The notes under the pieces are model-generated. The model saw only the letters and a program-made list of their open reading frames with translations, had not been told where the DNA came from and made no database searches. From Przewalskia tangutica (Eukaryota; Streptophyta; Magnoliopsida; Solanales; Solanaceae), in contig CM056729.1 of the NCBI GenBank assembly GCA_029844215.1, positions 9,672,001 to 9,736,000 on the forward strand: a stretch of DNA of 64,000 nt, in the 5' to 3' direction. The position numbers and the translations under genes are program-made. Within the stretch, counting starts at the first letter, position 1. The number at the start of each line of letters is the position of its first letter. This document shows, in pieces, positions 1-14,200 of this stretch.

Positions 1-593
1 TAATTAAATAGGGCAGAAACCTTGTACATGCAGTTTTCTAGTTTAATACTCGTTGATAGAGGATTGAGTGTCTTTTGTAGAGAACCATATTTTTTGTAGG
101 TTCTTTACCTTCGGTATACTTCTTGTATACATCCACTTTGGCCTTTCGATTTATGAAATGAAATTGTTTACCTGATAAAAAAACTTGTCGATGAGTTTTC
201 AAGTCAAACTATGTAGCATGGAGTTTTTGTGGTAGGCTGTCATGTTGATTGAATTTTGTAACATTCTCTTTGGAGTTTTACTATTACTTGGTCCCCACCT
301 GTTTGTATAATCTCATTGACCTCACCTCAAGGAAACTATGTCAAAATAGTTCATCTTTGAAACAATTACTAAGATAGTTAGAGGAGCTTCTGTGTCCTTT
401 CATTTGGTGTCTCATTGCAACCCTAAAGCAGAATATATGTGGTCTCGGACTTTGTCACAAATTTTGTTCCTTAATTGTCTAGCAGTAATTATAGTTGGTT
501 TGGAAATGAACTATGAGGACTTTTAGTTCTCTTTTATCCTTTAACTGACAGGAAAAACATTCTTGTATTTGCAAAGAGCTGTAGATATTGTTA

Positions 594-1171
594 TTGTTAT
601 TATTATTATTATTGTTTTTTTATCAAGTAAAACTATTTCATTCATAAACATTGCCACAACGGCCGTATACAAAGGGTATACCAAAAGGTCAAGAACCTAC
701 AAAATATAATTATCTACAAATTCCACCCAATCCTCTATACAAGGAACTTTTTGTTTACCCCAAAAGAAAATAAGAGAGCGGAGGCTACTCCTCAACTTAG
801 AGAAACTCGACTCTATTCCTTCAAAGCTCTTCTATTTCTCTCTCTCCACACTACCCACATTATCGCAAGCGGTACCATATTTCAAGCCCTTCGTCTTCTC
901 CTCCTCCCGCTTTTCCAACTGAACATCAAATCTTTCACAGTTCTTGGCATTACCCAATCTGTGTGAAACCACCTAAACATGTCCCACCATAATCTCATGG
1001 TAAACCCGCAATGTAGAAGAAGGTGATCCACGTCCTCGCCACCCTCCTTGCACATGTAACACCAACTGACTCAGACAACCTTCCGCCTTCTAAAATTTTC
1101 CGTTGTCAAAATCACCCCTCTAGATGCTAGCCAAGTGAAAACACACACTTGTTGTTATTATTATTATTATT
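594..1171 (-). mobile_element. 5'-truncated LINE remnant
   Basis: Read on the minus strand, about 1125 to 740 encodes the C-terminal zinc-binding region typical of plant L1-type LINE reverse transcriptases: CYMCKEGGEDVDHLLLHC followed by a tryptophan-rich stretch (LWWDMFRWF) and further conserved residues, broken by stops. The 3' end runs to about 616. TAA/TTG-rich tracts flank both sides (594-615 and 1152-1171) and probably represent the target duplication plus tail. It lies in the TAF1 5' intron or upstream region. The order and strand of the motif are clear; the ends are approximate. Confidence 0.7.
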
Positions 1172-1818
1172 TGTTAGTTGTAAATAAATAATCTTATCAT
1201 AAAAAAATAAAGGAAGTCTGGTTGATCGGTTAGTGCAATATGGACCGGGGTTGATTTTGAAAAGTATCAAAATTGATAATGTATTCAAAAGAGAATGAAG
1301 AACGGTCGGCCAGCTGTATTTCTTGCTCATCTAATTTTTTCACTAGGTAAGAACTTAAGTGGCTCTTTTTAACTGGGGGGGGGGGGTAGTAAAGCTTTGA
1401 CCATTTTATTGACAGAAATAAGGTTGGTTTTAGTGCCTAAAAGTTGGAGAAAGAGAGATGTGATCTGGTGCTTAGAAGTTACTGAAATCATTTACCTTGT
1501 AAAAAATAAAGATAAATTGTGGAAAAAGTAAAGGAAATTGTCAGAGTCTTGTGCTTAGATGTTAGTCTTTATATTGTGAGTTTCTCAATGGTTCTCATTA
1601 TTAACAAGGTAGATCAGAACTCTGGTCTTGTGTTTTGTCCAAAAGAAAATCAAAACGGGGAATAGGATGCCTTAAAGGTAAATAAGAAAGATCCTAAATA
1701 AAAAAGAAAATACTGGCCTTTCTAATGAGATCTGCATCCATGATGTACCAATATGTATAGATGATTGGGTGTTTTTGTTAGGGTTAAACATATTTTTTTG
1801 GGTAGCTTATCTACTAAT

Positions 1819-1901
1819 AAAAAATTCCGGTCTTGTGCAAATCCTTAAAAAATTCCGGTCTTGGGCAAATCCTTAAAAATTTCCGGTCTTTTGCAAATCT
1901 T
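1819..1901. repeat. Three-copy tandem repeat, about 28 bp unit
   Basis: The unit AAAATTCCGGTCTTGTGCAA followed by ATCCTT is repeated three times with a few mismatches. It lies in non-coding DNA upstream of the first visible TAF1 exon. Confidence 0.85.
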
Positions 1902-2335
1902 AGTATTCCTGCTGAGTTCCTTTACACCAACATATGGTCTTTTTCAAGCCTTGTACATCCACCAACTCGGCCTCCTTATTTCTACCCTTTTTTTTTTGAA
2001 ATGGTAAGTATTATTGATGTCATAAACGAGCACTAAGTATGTGCCTGTGATTACAAACAAAAATCAAGAAGAGAGCTGAGGAAAAGAGAAAAGGAGCAAA
2101 AAGAAAAATCTTGGCTATACTATACAAAAGATTCAATGAACTGTATGGTTCACTATCCTCTATCCGTTCCTTCTTACACCAAAAATCTATTAACAAAAAC
2201 CGATCTGATATGGCCTACGGGATTGAGTTCTGCTCTCCTTCATAGTGTCTCATTATTTCTATCTGTTTCTGCAAAGCGAGGAAGCTGGAAACCTGAGTGT
2301 GATTTAACTGACAACTGCGTCTGTTTTTTTTGCAG

Positions 2336-5238
2336 ATGATGAGGACGAATATGAGGAAGCTGGTGGTGGTAACCGGCTTTTGGGATTTATGTTTGGAAAT
2401 GTTGACTACTCTGGTGATCTCGATGTTGACTACCTTGACGAGGTGATTTGCTCCTTTTCATTCTTTTCTCCCTATGTAATTTGACTCTCAAATTATTAGT
2501 ATGCTCTGAGATCCCAAATTAATATGTTAGTATGTGTACTAAAGTGTCTCCAAGTAGCAGTTGAACCTAACAGGATAATTATTTACTGGAATTTCAGCAC
2601 AAGCAACTCATTTATACCTTTAGAAGGACCATGTTTTGTAATTTAATGTGGGAAGTGGTCAGCTTGAGGTTGGGCATTGATTGAGGGTGGTGAAGTCTTC
2701 AAGCTCCCTTTCACTTATTTTAGTCCCGTTCCATGTTGTGTGATTTGAGTTTCTTCTGGTGTCTTCTTTGCTTATTAAGAGGTCAAACTCTAATCGAAAT
2801 TATGTTTTTCAGGATGCCAAGGAGCATCTTGCTGCTTTAGCTGACAAGCTTGGTCCGTCTCTGACAGAGATAGATGTATGTATCAAAACTCTTTATCTCT
2901 ATAATTTGAAATTATATCTTCTGGGAGGTGTAGACCCAATCTCTTATCACTATGATTTATTTGGAATTATATTTCGGATCAGGTGGTATAAATATGAATG
3001 GTTGTTACCCAATTTCTACCTGAGTAGTTTTGGTGCTAATATTTTCTCCATGTTTCTTTCCCTTGGATGTTCAGTTGTCAGTGAAGTCCCCACAAGCATC
3101 TGCAGATGCTGCTGAACAAGGTACATGTTTTTCCATGAATGCCATCTCATGCAGTTTCTTACTTTCATCGATATTTAGTTCTTGTCCTTCTCTTTTCGTC
3201 CTGTAAAAGTTCGCCTTTTATCACAAGTGAAAGAATGCTTAATTAGACATTGTAAGCATAGGTTTGAACATGTAATACATTATAGGAAGAGCCAGAAACA
3301 TTTTTTGTGTTTGACATTTCATATTACTGCAGTGAATGGGAAATACTAGAAATTATTACTAAGTTGATATTCATGGTTAGGTTAGACGCTGATATTTGAA
3401 ATAGTACCCCCAAATGGAGCTCTTTAGAAAAACTAACTTGCAGCTGCTGATATTCTTTTGTTTAACAGACTCTTTATGTCTTTTGTGTGCCAGAAATATT
3501 TATGTTTCTGCATTTCTTTGCGCTACTATATCTGGAGCTTGGTGTGTTAAAACTCCAGTGGGCTTATAGTTCTTTTATCTGTTTTCTACATGAATATTCT
3601 TACATTAATTCACAGCACACGGTTCGGTGTTTCGTAGAGCCTACGCTGGGTTCTCATCATTCTGAAGCCATTAGATTTTATTTGACCAATCTCTTCTTTC
3701 AGAAGTCATTTCTCATTACTTCTCTTCCCTCCGCTTCATTGAACACCCAGATTATGCTGAGAAGGCAGAAGATGCTGTAGATTATGAGGACATTGATGAG
3801 CAGTATGAAGGACCTGAGGTACAAACTGTTACCGAAGAGGACCTATTATTGCCGAAGAGGGATTATTTTTCAACAGAAATTTCTTTAACTACTTTGGAGA
3901 ATCGTGCTTCTGTTTTCGATGATGAAAACTATGATGAGGATGATAATGAAGAGGAGAAGGAACAGGAGGTGGTAGAGAACACTGCTGAAGTTCAATCTAT
4001 TCCTGAAAAAGGTTAGTAAAACAATGTTTTCTTGGGTACTGTTTTTTCATAAATGTTCTTATATTGTTACTCTCAAGTATTGATGACTGTCTACAATCTT
4101 TAGAGTGTAACTCTACCTTTTGATATTTTAATCTCTTTAATGGTTGACACTACTAGACTTATAGAGCTGTTCGTCATGTTAGTTTGCTACGCACCTCAGC
4201 TCTATTACGGAAAGTTGCTCTTCACCTAAAAGGAAACTTGAAAGCTGACCAAATAGCCTTAGTAGCTAAATGGTTATGGCTCTTTGGAACATTCACATAC
4301 CAACAGAAACACGTGGAGCTCAAATGAAACCAATGTTCTAAAAAACGCTAGGCGGGACCAGGACGGGGAGTGGCCGCCTAGCGCCTAGGTGGCTAGGCGG
4401 ATGTATTTTTTTTAATTTTTTTAAATATTTAACATCAATTGTATATATATCATATATGCATAAAATATCATCACTACTACTCTTTAATTTGGAAGCATTT
4501 GAAGTCCACTCTTGATTTTCAATTGGATTAGAACTCATTTTTGCAACTTACAATAATTAATAACCTGCAAAATATTAAAATAAGTCTATTAACAAATCAA
4601 ATAATCAATCAATGAAATAACTACTTTCAAAATGAGTAAATGACAAATATTCACAAATGACAAATGGCAAATCATTCACTATATATTTATATTATTAACT
4701 TATTACTAGTCTATTTATACTATTACTAATAAGTTTGTAAGTTGTAACTAATTTATACTAAATTTTTAATTTTTTACGGCTTTTTTGTATTCTTGAATCT
4801 TGAATTTAGGCTTAAACCGAAGCTCTTAATTTAACTAGGTTATTTACGGATTTATTCAACTATTTTTTAAATTTAAAATGTGACCACATTTGCAAAATAA
4901 GTCCCCAATTAATTAAGACCCGTAAAAACTAAAAAGACTTGGAACCCTTCCTGATTTTATCCAAACTTTCAACTGAGCCCAGGCCCAGCACGACTTCGCT
5001 CAAAGCCTCAGCCCTTTAGTTGCCCTTAGCAATTTTGGGACGAGCAAACCCTAGCTGCGCCGCAAACCTTCATCAATTGCCAAAAATGGCGAAACAAATT
5101 CATACCCTAGCTGCGCCGCAAGAGCCAGAAGACCGCCGTAACCCTATACCCAACGAGGTGAGGTACGCCCCTTTTTTACTTTATCTATTAATTGGCCGCC
5201 TAGGGCAAAATCGGGACGGTCTGGGGGCGCTTAGCGCC

Positions 5239-5272
<34 letters not shown>

Positions 5273-8200
5273 AATGAAACCGAATTTTAAACTGATGACT
5301 CAGGAGATATTCAAGCAAAATATAACCGAGAGTTCCATCTGTAAGAGGGCAGCAGAAAATAAAACCAAAATTGTGAAAGCAAGATTTATCCTAAAACACC
5401 AGATAATAAGAATTGATCCTTGAGATGAGTCTTTGTGGTTGGTATTTGTCAAACTCTTTTTTGCTTGCAGCCTTCTGTGCCTACTTTCAGTTTTCTGCTA
5501 GCAATTTTTGGTGAACTGAAATTGTCTGCAGCAGCTGTGAACAAGTCAGTGAGACAAAATATTTTTTCTGGGGAGAGGGGGTTACGAGGGAGAGAACATG
5601 GGGCTTTAGATGCCTTGACACCACGGCAGGCCTCTGAATGATCAGATGGATTTTGCACCGGGAAGAGGCAGGGAGCTGTGGGTAGGATGGACAGAATGAT
5701 AAAACGAAAGACGTGTTGCATACTTTTCTTATTCTATTTTGATTCAGCTTGTTTTTAGGGAAAAGGGCCAAATGCTCATCAACTATTGGAAATAGAACAA
5801 GCATGCTCTCCGTTTGAATTCCTAATTAAACCCTCATGGTTAGCACATTGGCTCATATTTTTTTTTGATAAGGAAAAGGAATAAATCATGGAGTTGCATA
5901 ATTTCATTTAGATTAGCTTTAAATATTTCTCTTTGCATCTTCACTATAGACCTATTTGTCATGCTCTTTTTGTAGGAGAGTACAACAATGATACTGAAGT
6001 GATTTCTCCTTTCGAGAAGGTTCCAGAAGAAGTTCTGGATCAAAAGGTTCCAGAGGAAGTTCTTGATCAAAAGGTTCCAGAAGAAGTTATATCCACGGAT
6101 GCTCTCGAATCTAGTGAAGATCTTCAGGAGGTTTGTCCCCTAAAATTAAAAAGAAATTCTTTTGTGTTCCTTTGGTTCTGATTGTAGCATGAAGTGCTTG
6201 CCATCTCTTTCTTTATCTCTTCTTGTCCTTTCCTTCTTGTGGAGTAGGTCAACAAACATTGATATCTTTGTGTCACTTTGTATTTACAAGCGATGTTTTC
6301 AACGGCATCTTGAGATTTTCCTGAATTAGCTATTGGAATAGTTCATATTCTTCCGTCATGATAATTGCTTTTCTAGTGCTTGAAGATTGATGATGCTATT
6401 TAAAGCATTTTAAAAATACCTTGAATTATTGTATTTATAGTGGCTGAGTACTCAGGACATATTGATTTTTATTTCGGTCAAAATCCTATGATTTCTGGTG
6501 GACCACTCTTAGTAATATACAAAATTTTTAGTTTTACTTTCGTTTTGCTTTTTTCTTCACAGTTGTCACTACTGGGAAGTCGACAAATAATAAAGCACTC
6601 TCTTTTTACGTTTCTGCCTATTTATTCCACTGGAGATCTGCCTTTATTTAAAAGGAGTTCTGAAAGTCTTTGAAGTATTGTTCTCCTCTATTATGTATTT
6701 CTACTCTATGCTTGGCATAAGCTAACAACTGCAGATAAGTTGCCTTTATGGAGACTATAAGTGTCTAATTTTGATGTCTGCTTTAGAATAATTCTTGTTT
6801 TCTAAACAGTGCTGCTTTTTTATGCTGGTTGTCAGGAAGAACCCCTTGCTTTGGAAGAGCCAGTTGATAGTCAAAACTCTGTGCCTCTACCTGTTCTTTG
6901 CGTAGAAGATGGGGTGGCAATTCTGAAGTTCTCTGAAATTTTTGCCCTCCATAAACCTCGGAAGAAAGCAGAAAAGAGGGAGCGACGTTCCTCTGTTCCC
7001 AAAGGTACCTTTTGCTAATAAAAAAAATCTCTTTCTTCAGTTCTGTTTAGTAGTATTAGTACGGTTGAGCCTTTCTGTAGCGCATTCTTGTATCAACAGA
7101 CAAATACAAGGCCATGGACATACTGGATATTGTTGAAGAAGATGAAGTTACATTACTGAGAGGGTCCTATGAAGAGTTTCCTTGGTTGAGGATGACCCAT
7201 GTACATCAAGATAGTGCTTTAACGTTGCTGGATAATGAACCAGGAACAGTTCAAGGGACTGATGACTTAAAGCCAAAAATCGAGAAAAAAGATTCTTGTT
7301 GTAGTGCTGAACCAATGAAAGAAAATCTATCAACGGATCTTTCTGCTGGTTGGAGCTCACCTATTTGTCCTGAGTTCTATCCTCTTGATCAGCAAGACTG
7401 GGAGGATAGAATCATTTGGGATAATTCTCCTCCATTGGGTGATAATACTGCTGAGAGTTGTGAGATTTCTGAACCTGATTATGAAGCATTAACTGATAAA
7501 CAATTGGATGTGGAGGCGTCTCAAAGTCTTCAGTCAGAAAAAGAAATTGAACCCCATGAGAAAGGTCATAGCTCCTTTTTTTCGTGCAGTGTTTCTGTGG
7601 AGCCTTTTGGTTCAAAACAACCTTCAGGACACCTGGATATTTCATTATCAGAAGGAAAATATCACCCTCAGCTCTTGAGATTAGAGTCTCGCTTGAATGC
7701 AGATAAGCAAAAGAGCACAGATACTCCAAAGGATGGAGCCACTGATGAAAGCCTTAGCAGCGATGCCTTAAGGCGATTTAGCAAGATTACATTACAAAAT
7801 AGAGATATACTAGAGGAATCTTGGGTGGACAACATTATTTGGGAACCAGATCAACCCTTTCCGAAGCCAAAGCTCATATACGATCTTCAAGACGAACAAA
7901 TGCTTTTTGAAATCTTGGATAACAGGGATGGCCAACAGCTTCTGTATCATGCTGGAGCAATGATCACAACTGGTTTAATAAAGCCCGGTAATGGTGATTC
8001 TACCGAGTTATATGGTCTCAGTGGTTCATCCGGGCGTTTCAATATTGCCAATGACAAATTCTATATGAACAGAAAGTCAACTCAGCAACTAAAATCACAT
8101 TCAAAGAAACGCACGGCACATGGTCTCAAAGTTCTGCACTCAATACCAGCTCTTAAGCTACAGACAATGAAGGCTAAGCTGAGCAAGTAAGTCTTGTGTA

Positions 8201-11200
8201 CTTCATTTGACATTCTCTTATATAAATGGTTAATTCTACTCTTAGTTTTTCTCTTTTTGATAATGTAACAACTTCATTGATGTGGCGGGAAAAGTTCCCA
8301 GTATACAAATGATAGAGAACCTGAAAATGTGGTTCTCTACGAATAACACCCTATCATCTATACCCCATGGTGCACTAAAAGTTTGCAAGATCAAAAACAT
8401 GAAAAACATGACCACATCTGTATGGAATTATGTTCAAAAGGGCATCCCAGTGCACAATGCATCCTGCATTAGCAGAGTCTGGGGAAGGGCCTCACCCCAA
8501 CTGTAGGGCTGCACAAAAAAAGGACCGGACCGAAAAAAAGGACCGGATCGATAAATTTGGTCCGGTCTTCGGTCCTTTTAATTTGTATTTTCTGGTCCGG
8601 TCCGGTCCTCAGTCATTTTAATGTATATTTTCGGGTTTCGGACCGGACCTGGACCGGACCGATAAATTTGGTCCGGTCTTCGGTCCTACTTTTCTGAAAA
8701 TTCGGTCCTCGGTCCAGTCCAGGTTGATCCGGTCTGGTCCGGTTTTAGGGTTTTGTGCAGCCCTACCCAACAAAGCTACATGCCGTGCTCTATATCTCCT
8801 TTTTCTTTGACTGATGGCACGACTAAAAATCACATCTTAACTATCAGTGATATTGATCTAGTTGCCAGGCCTAGGCGTGCACGGGGACGATGTTAGGTCC
8901 CCTTATTTTATTGCCCACACTTAAGTTGCTAGGTCTGGGCGTGCAGGGGATGTTGAATATCTCCCATCAGTGGGGATGTGGTCCTTTGGTCTCCTCACGT
9001 GGTCTTGGGCAGTTCGCACCTTTTGAGCTAGATTTTGAGGTTGAATTAGGCTCAAGGTCCATTTTCTTATCACGGTGGAATTACATTTTTTTTGAGAAAG
9101 GTAACGACTGTATTAATACTAAAAACTTAGCCACCCCCAAAAGGGTGCTAAGTTGGAAACTTTACAAACAGAAAAAAGGTGCTTAAACCCCATCATGGTG
9201 GAATTACATAATTTCCAAGTGAATCCAAGAAATGCATATACTGCTCCAAGTTCTCTAGCAAACTCCTCTCACACCAAAAAGATAGATTATGTAGGCATAG
9301 GTTATTGACTCTAGAAATATGATTCTTTTTATTCTCAAAAAAGCACTTTTTCTCTCACCACAACAACATACCCAATATGATCCCACATGGTGGGGTGTAC
9401 GCAGACCTTACCCCTACCTTGTGGGGTAGAGAGGTTGTTTCCGATATTTTGGGACCCCCCATGAACTTGACACCTTTTATTCAGTGTACACAAACTATTG
9501 TTGGTCCTAAACCCCCCCATATATTTGGCTATTCGGTAGCTTTCATCCCCATGACATGACAGAGAGTGGATACACTCTCTGTTGGGCACGTGAAGTTGAT
9601 GAAGAATCGAAAAATCAGCTTCCAGGGGGATTTCACATAATCATGCTCTGGCTAAATGATGTCTTATATGTATCCAGAAGTAACTTTGCTTTGCGGTTCA
9701 ATGAACAAATTTGGATTATATTTCTTTATCAGTTGACATAAGCAACCTAGGACAAAAAGCAGTTTGTCCTTGCATCGGTACTATGTATCAGGAGATTAGC
9801 ATCAGAAGTGCCATGGTAGAACCTATGTTGCTCAGACTCTTCACTTTCGGTGCCGCACCCGTGTCGACACGACATGGTGTGGGATCCGTACCCAATCTGG
9901 TCAACCAATTTTGGGTACTTTGACCAAAATCGAGGGAGATATTCCGGGCAGATTCAATGATTATAACAAAAGCTATGGTGAAATTGAAGAAATTGGAATA
10001 CCTTGCATATGGAAATTTCTATGTCACTCCTTTTCCTTTTATCTCCTCCCGAGATTATCCTCTTGATCAGTATTTTCTCCTCAAGATTTCCACCTAATCT
10101 CATAATTTAGGTTTTATAACTCTATTTTTAGATATTTGAAATATTTTTAGCCGAATCCCCGCACCTGTATCCATACATGGATCCGTATCCCCGAATCTTA
10201 TGATTTAGATCATGAAGGATTCGACCTCTAGATCCGCATCCGTGTCGGATACCCGCACCCGAGTCCGAGCAACTTAGGTTAGAACTACCTAATCACCTCT
10301 ATTTACAAGATTGGGAAGTGTGATCTCTTGGATTTATCATATGTACTGGTTGATTGCTTCGTTTTAATGTTTGTTGATGTGATTTATTGCTCTTTGCAGC
10401 AAAGACATAGCAAATTTTCATCGGCCAAGAGCTTTATGGCATCCCCATGACAATGAGGTGGTACTTAAGGAACAGAGAAAGTTGCCCACACAAGGGCCAA
10501 TGAAAATCATATTGAAGAGCTTGGGTGGCAAAGGAAGTAAACTTCATGTGGCAGCAGAGGAAACCATTTCTTCCTTTAAGTCAAAGGCCACCAAGAAGCT
10601 TGGTTTGTAATTTTTTCTATCCTTTTAATTCCTAACCTTCTCTTATATTACATCTATTTATTACCTTTATGTCCCAGCTATTACCAACTTTCACAATGTT
10701 ATTTGTTTACAGATTTCAAACTGTCTGAGCCAGTGAAGATAATTTATTGTGGGAAGGAGCTTGAAGATGATAAATCGCTTTCTGCCCAAAATGTGCCACC
10801 AAACTCTGTGCTGCATCTTGTTCGTACCAGGATACATTTGTTGCCTAGGGCACAAAAGCTTCCCGGTGAGAACAAGTCCCTCCGTCCTCCTGGGGCATTT
10901 AAGAAAAAATCTGATCTTTCCGTGAAAGATGGCCATGTTTTCCTAATGGAGTAAGTAAACCCAAAGATTTTTATTGTGCATTTTCTATTGATATTCTGAT
11001 GGCATTTCTTCTTCGGTTATTTCAACGCTCGATATGGATAAATACCCTATAATGTTTTCAAATGGGAGGCTAATATTTGTACTGTTGATACATCCAGCAC
11101 TCTCTAGGTGCTGTGATAGATGAATAAGAAACATTTGCTTATAAAAAGATGTCAATTTGAATAGGTCTATTGCATTGATTAAGTGGAGATTCCTGTTGCA

Positions 11201-14200
11201 TACAAGTAGTTTATTGGTGTGAATCTTTTCAAATGCTTTTTCTTGTTGTTTGTTTCAATGGAACTTCAAAATATCAAGTAGGATACAGATTTTTTTTTTT
11301 TAAATTTCTGAGATGTAACTGAAGCCATTTGTTTTGTGTGAATTGTGCAAAGCATCTTAATTGTAATTTTATAGAGGTGGATATATGAATCATTAAAAGA
11401 TCTTTTTCCTTTCATCTATATGCTTGGTGTAAGGAGTAAGATCCCCTTTTGTATAGCAGTTAGTTAGATTTGACACAGGAGCACTCTATACAACATCCAT
11501 ACATATTTTTTTGACCACCTTGGTGTTATTGATGAATAAAGATCTTTTTTGTTTCATCTAAATTTTAGGTGTGAGGAGTAGATCCCTTTTTGTATAACAA
11601 TTGGATAGATTTTATAACGAAGCAGTCTATGCAACCACATGGTATATATTTTCGTCATCACCTTGTTGTGTTTCTAATGAAACATTCTGATTAAAAAAAT
11701 AATTTCATCACTTCTTTTCATGTATTTACGACTTTATGATGTCTGCGTCAACACTTTAGTCTGCTTTTCCACTTGCAGATACTGTGAGGAGAGACCTTTG
11801 CTCCTTGGAAATGCTGGAATGGGTGCAAGATTGTGTACTTACTACCAAAAATTATCTCCAAATGATCAACAAGGAACCTTGATGCGCAACGAAAATACTG
11901 GATTGGGGAGTGTGCTCACCCTTGATCCTGCTGATAAGTCCCCCTTCCTTGGGGATATAAAACCTGGTTGCAGTCAGTCATCTCTTGAAACAAATATGTA
12001 TAGGGCTCCAATTTTTCAGCAGAAAGTATCATCAACTGATTATTTGTTGGTTCGCTCAGCAAAGGGTAAGCTGTCCATAAGGCGGATAGACAGGATTGAT
12101 GTCGTAGGGCAACAGGTTATCTACTGTCCTTACCTTATCTCATCTAAGTCTTTTCCCGCCGCCTAGGCTAATTTTATTATCATTTTCTGATGAACTTATT
12201 GCTAAAATATTGATTGTTTTAGTAGTCGTTATCTTGAACCATGGCATCATGAAAATTTCTGGATTCATGTTATTATGTTTTGCCAGCATGGAACCTAAAA
12301 CAATGAGCTGTTGCATAATAAGCTTGAGTTTTGAAATTCGGAAGGCACGTGAATTGGTACTCCTGTGAAGGGGATGCATTTGATTTTCTCATATTTTTGC
12401 TTTGTCCACATGCATTCTCCTTGAAGCATTCAACTTGTTTTGCTAGATCTTGTGACCCGAGCTTTAATGCTTAACAATTTGAAGTTCTCTTGATGTTACA
12501 TGTGCCTGAGTTTTTCATTGGTTCGTTGAAATCTATCTTTGATGACATTTGCATATTCAAAATACCCACCATTACTATATCTTTTAATGGTGATGCTAGA
12601 TGGGGGACATGAGTGTCAGAATTCATGTCAATAAATTGATGCTAAATTCCAGGCTCAAGAGGGTGGAGTCTGAGGTCTTAGGTTGCCAGATCTGAAATTA
12701 ATAAGCTAAAATTGGATGGTCGGAAACTCGTGAAGGAAAAGGAATCTGAAGCTACAGAATTTAGTAAACTTATGTGCCTTTTTCGTTTCTTTTATTCTTG
12801 GGGAAGTAGAGTTTGCTTTTCATTAGTTATGGTTAACTACCTTTTTCTTTAGATTTTTCTACTTCTGTGTCATGGAGGTATATTGGCGCCACATTCTCGC
12901 TACAAATTTGCAGTAGTGCTCGAGGACAATTCAATTCGTCCTCTAGATTTGCTTTCCTATTTTGTTTTGGATTTTTCTTTTGTGCAGTATTCTAATACAT
13001 GCTTCTGTAATGTGCAAGCATGTTGTAGCTATGTCGATGCTTATACCTGAAGAGGATAACCATGTTTCTTTAATATGCAAGCATGCTATAGCAATGTCCC
13101 AATCTTATGCCAGAAGAGGATGATCTATCATGAATAGTTTATGACTAATATCTGATCTTGTTGCTTCTCTATGAATATGTGGTGGATCTATTTCCTTGTT
13201 TAATCTGTCTTTCCCTGTTATCATTGAAGGAGCCTCACATGGAGGTAATTGCTCCTGGATCGAAAGGTGTTCAGACCTACATAATGAACAGACTATTGGT
13301 ATATATGTATCGTGAATTTCGTGCTATTGAAAAGCGCGGTTCACGTCCTTTCATCCGTGCGGATGAGCTGTCTGCACAGTTCCCTAGCTTGTCAGAGTCC
13401 TTTCTTAGGAAAAGGCTCAAACATTGTGCTGATTTGCAGGTACTTTTAGGAAGCATCTTTTCAATTCCTGGGTAAATTTTTAGTACAGACATTAGAGGGA
13501 ATTTTTCTTGAAACTCGTCTTTGTCGCACTGCGTGTGCTCCTTCCCCTTATGTGTCTGTCACAAGTAACTTGGGTGCTGACATGATGCAGAGAAGATCAA
13601 ATGGACAGATTCAATGGGTTATGAGGTTCAATTTTCGGATACCATCAGAGGAGGAATTGAGGAGGATGCTTTCGCCAGAAAATGTGAGTTCTTTCAAAAG
13701 ATTCCCTGTTTTTAGTTTCCCTCTCATCCCCTCCACACCCCCCCCCCCCCCAATTAAATAAAAGAAAAGGAAAAAGGGTTATATAAACATTCTTTACTTG
13801 ATGCATTAGGAGATGTCTTGCACTTGTCAAAATAACTTGGTTACAAATAACACTTTCTTAAAGCTTCATCTTTCGTATGGAGTTTCCCACATTAGCACAT
13901 TTGGTATTTGTAGGAGGCTAAATCTTAATGCACATCTTAATCAGATGTGCATTCAGATTCAAACATCTTAGTCTTAATAAAAACAATTGAGGCCTAAATC
14001 ATGCTGCTCCCGCTCTCCATTAAAGACCTAGAACATAATTCATCAAGAATGGTATAAGTTGTTGATTTCTTGTTGAGTAGTTTAAATTGCTGGACTCTGT
14101 TGCAATAAGAAATTTAAATTCACTCCTTTCCATTGTCATATCCAACAAAGTGGGTAGTACCCGCAAGGGTAGCCAAGTTGGTGTAGCAGTAGAGCGCGGG

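Larger units (their letters stand above)
1..2335. other. Intron or upstream DNA of TAF1
   Basis: AT-rich DNA ending in a polypyrimidine tract and an AG acceptor before the first visible TAF1 exon, so at least its right part is intron. Apart from the LINE remnant, a 12-nt G run near 1375 and the tandem repeat at 1819-1901, I see no coding sequence. No exon supplying the TAF1 start codon was recognised. Confidence 0.6.

Noticed and set aside
5020..5241. Open frame as a small gene
   Set aside because: It lies inside the hAT element and crosses its terminal region.
7114..8190. Long open frame that could be a separate gene
   Set aside because: It is TAF1 exon 7100-8186; phases match both neighbouring exons.
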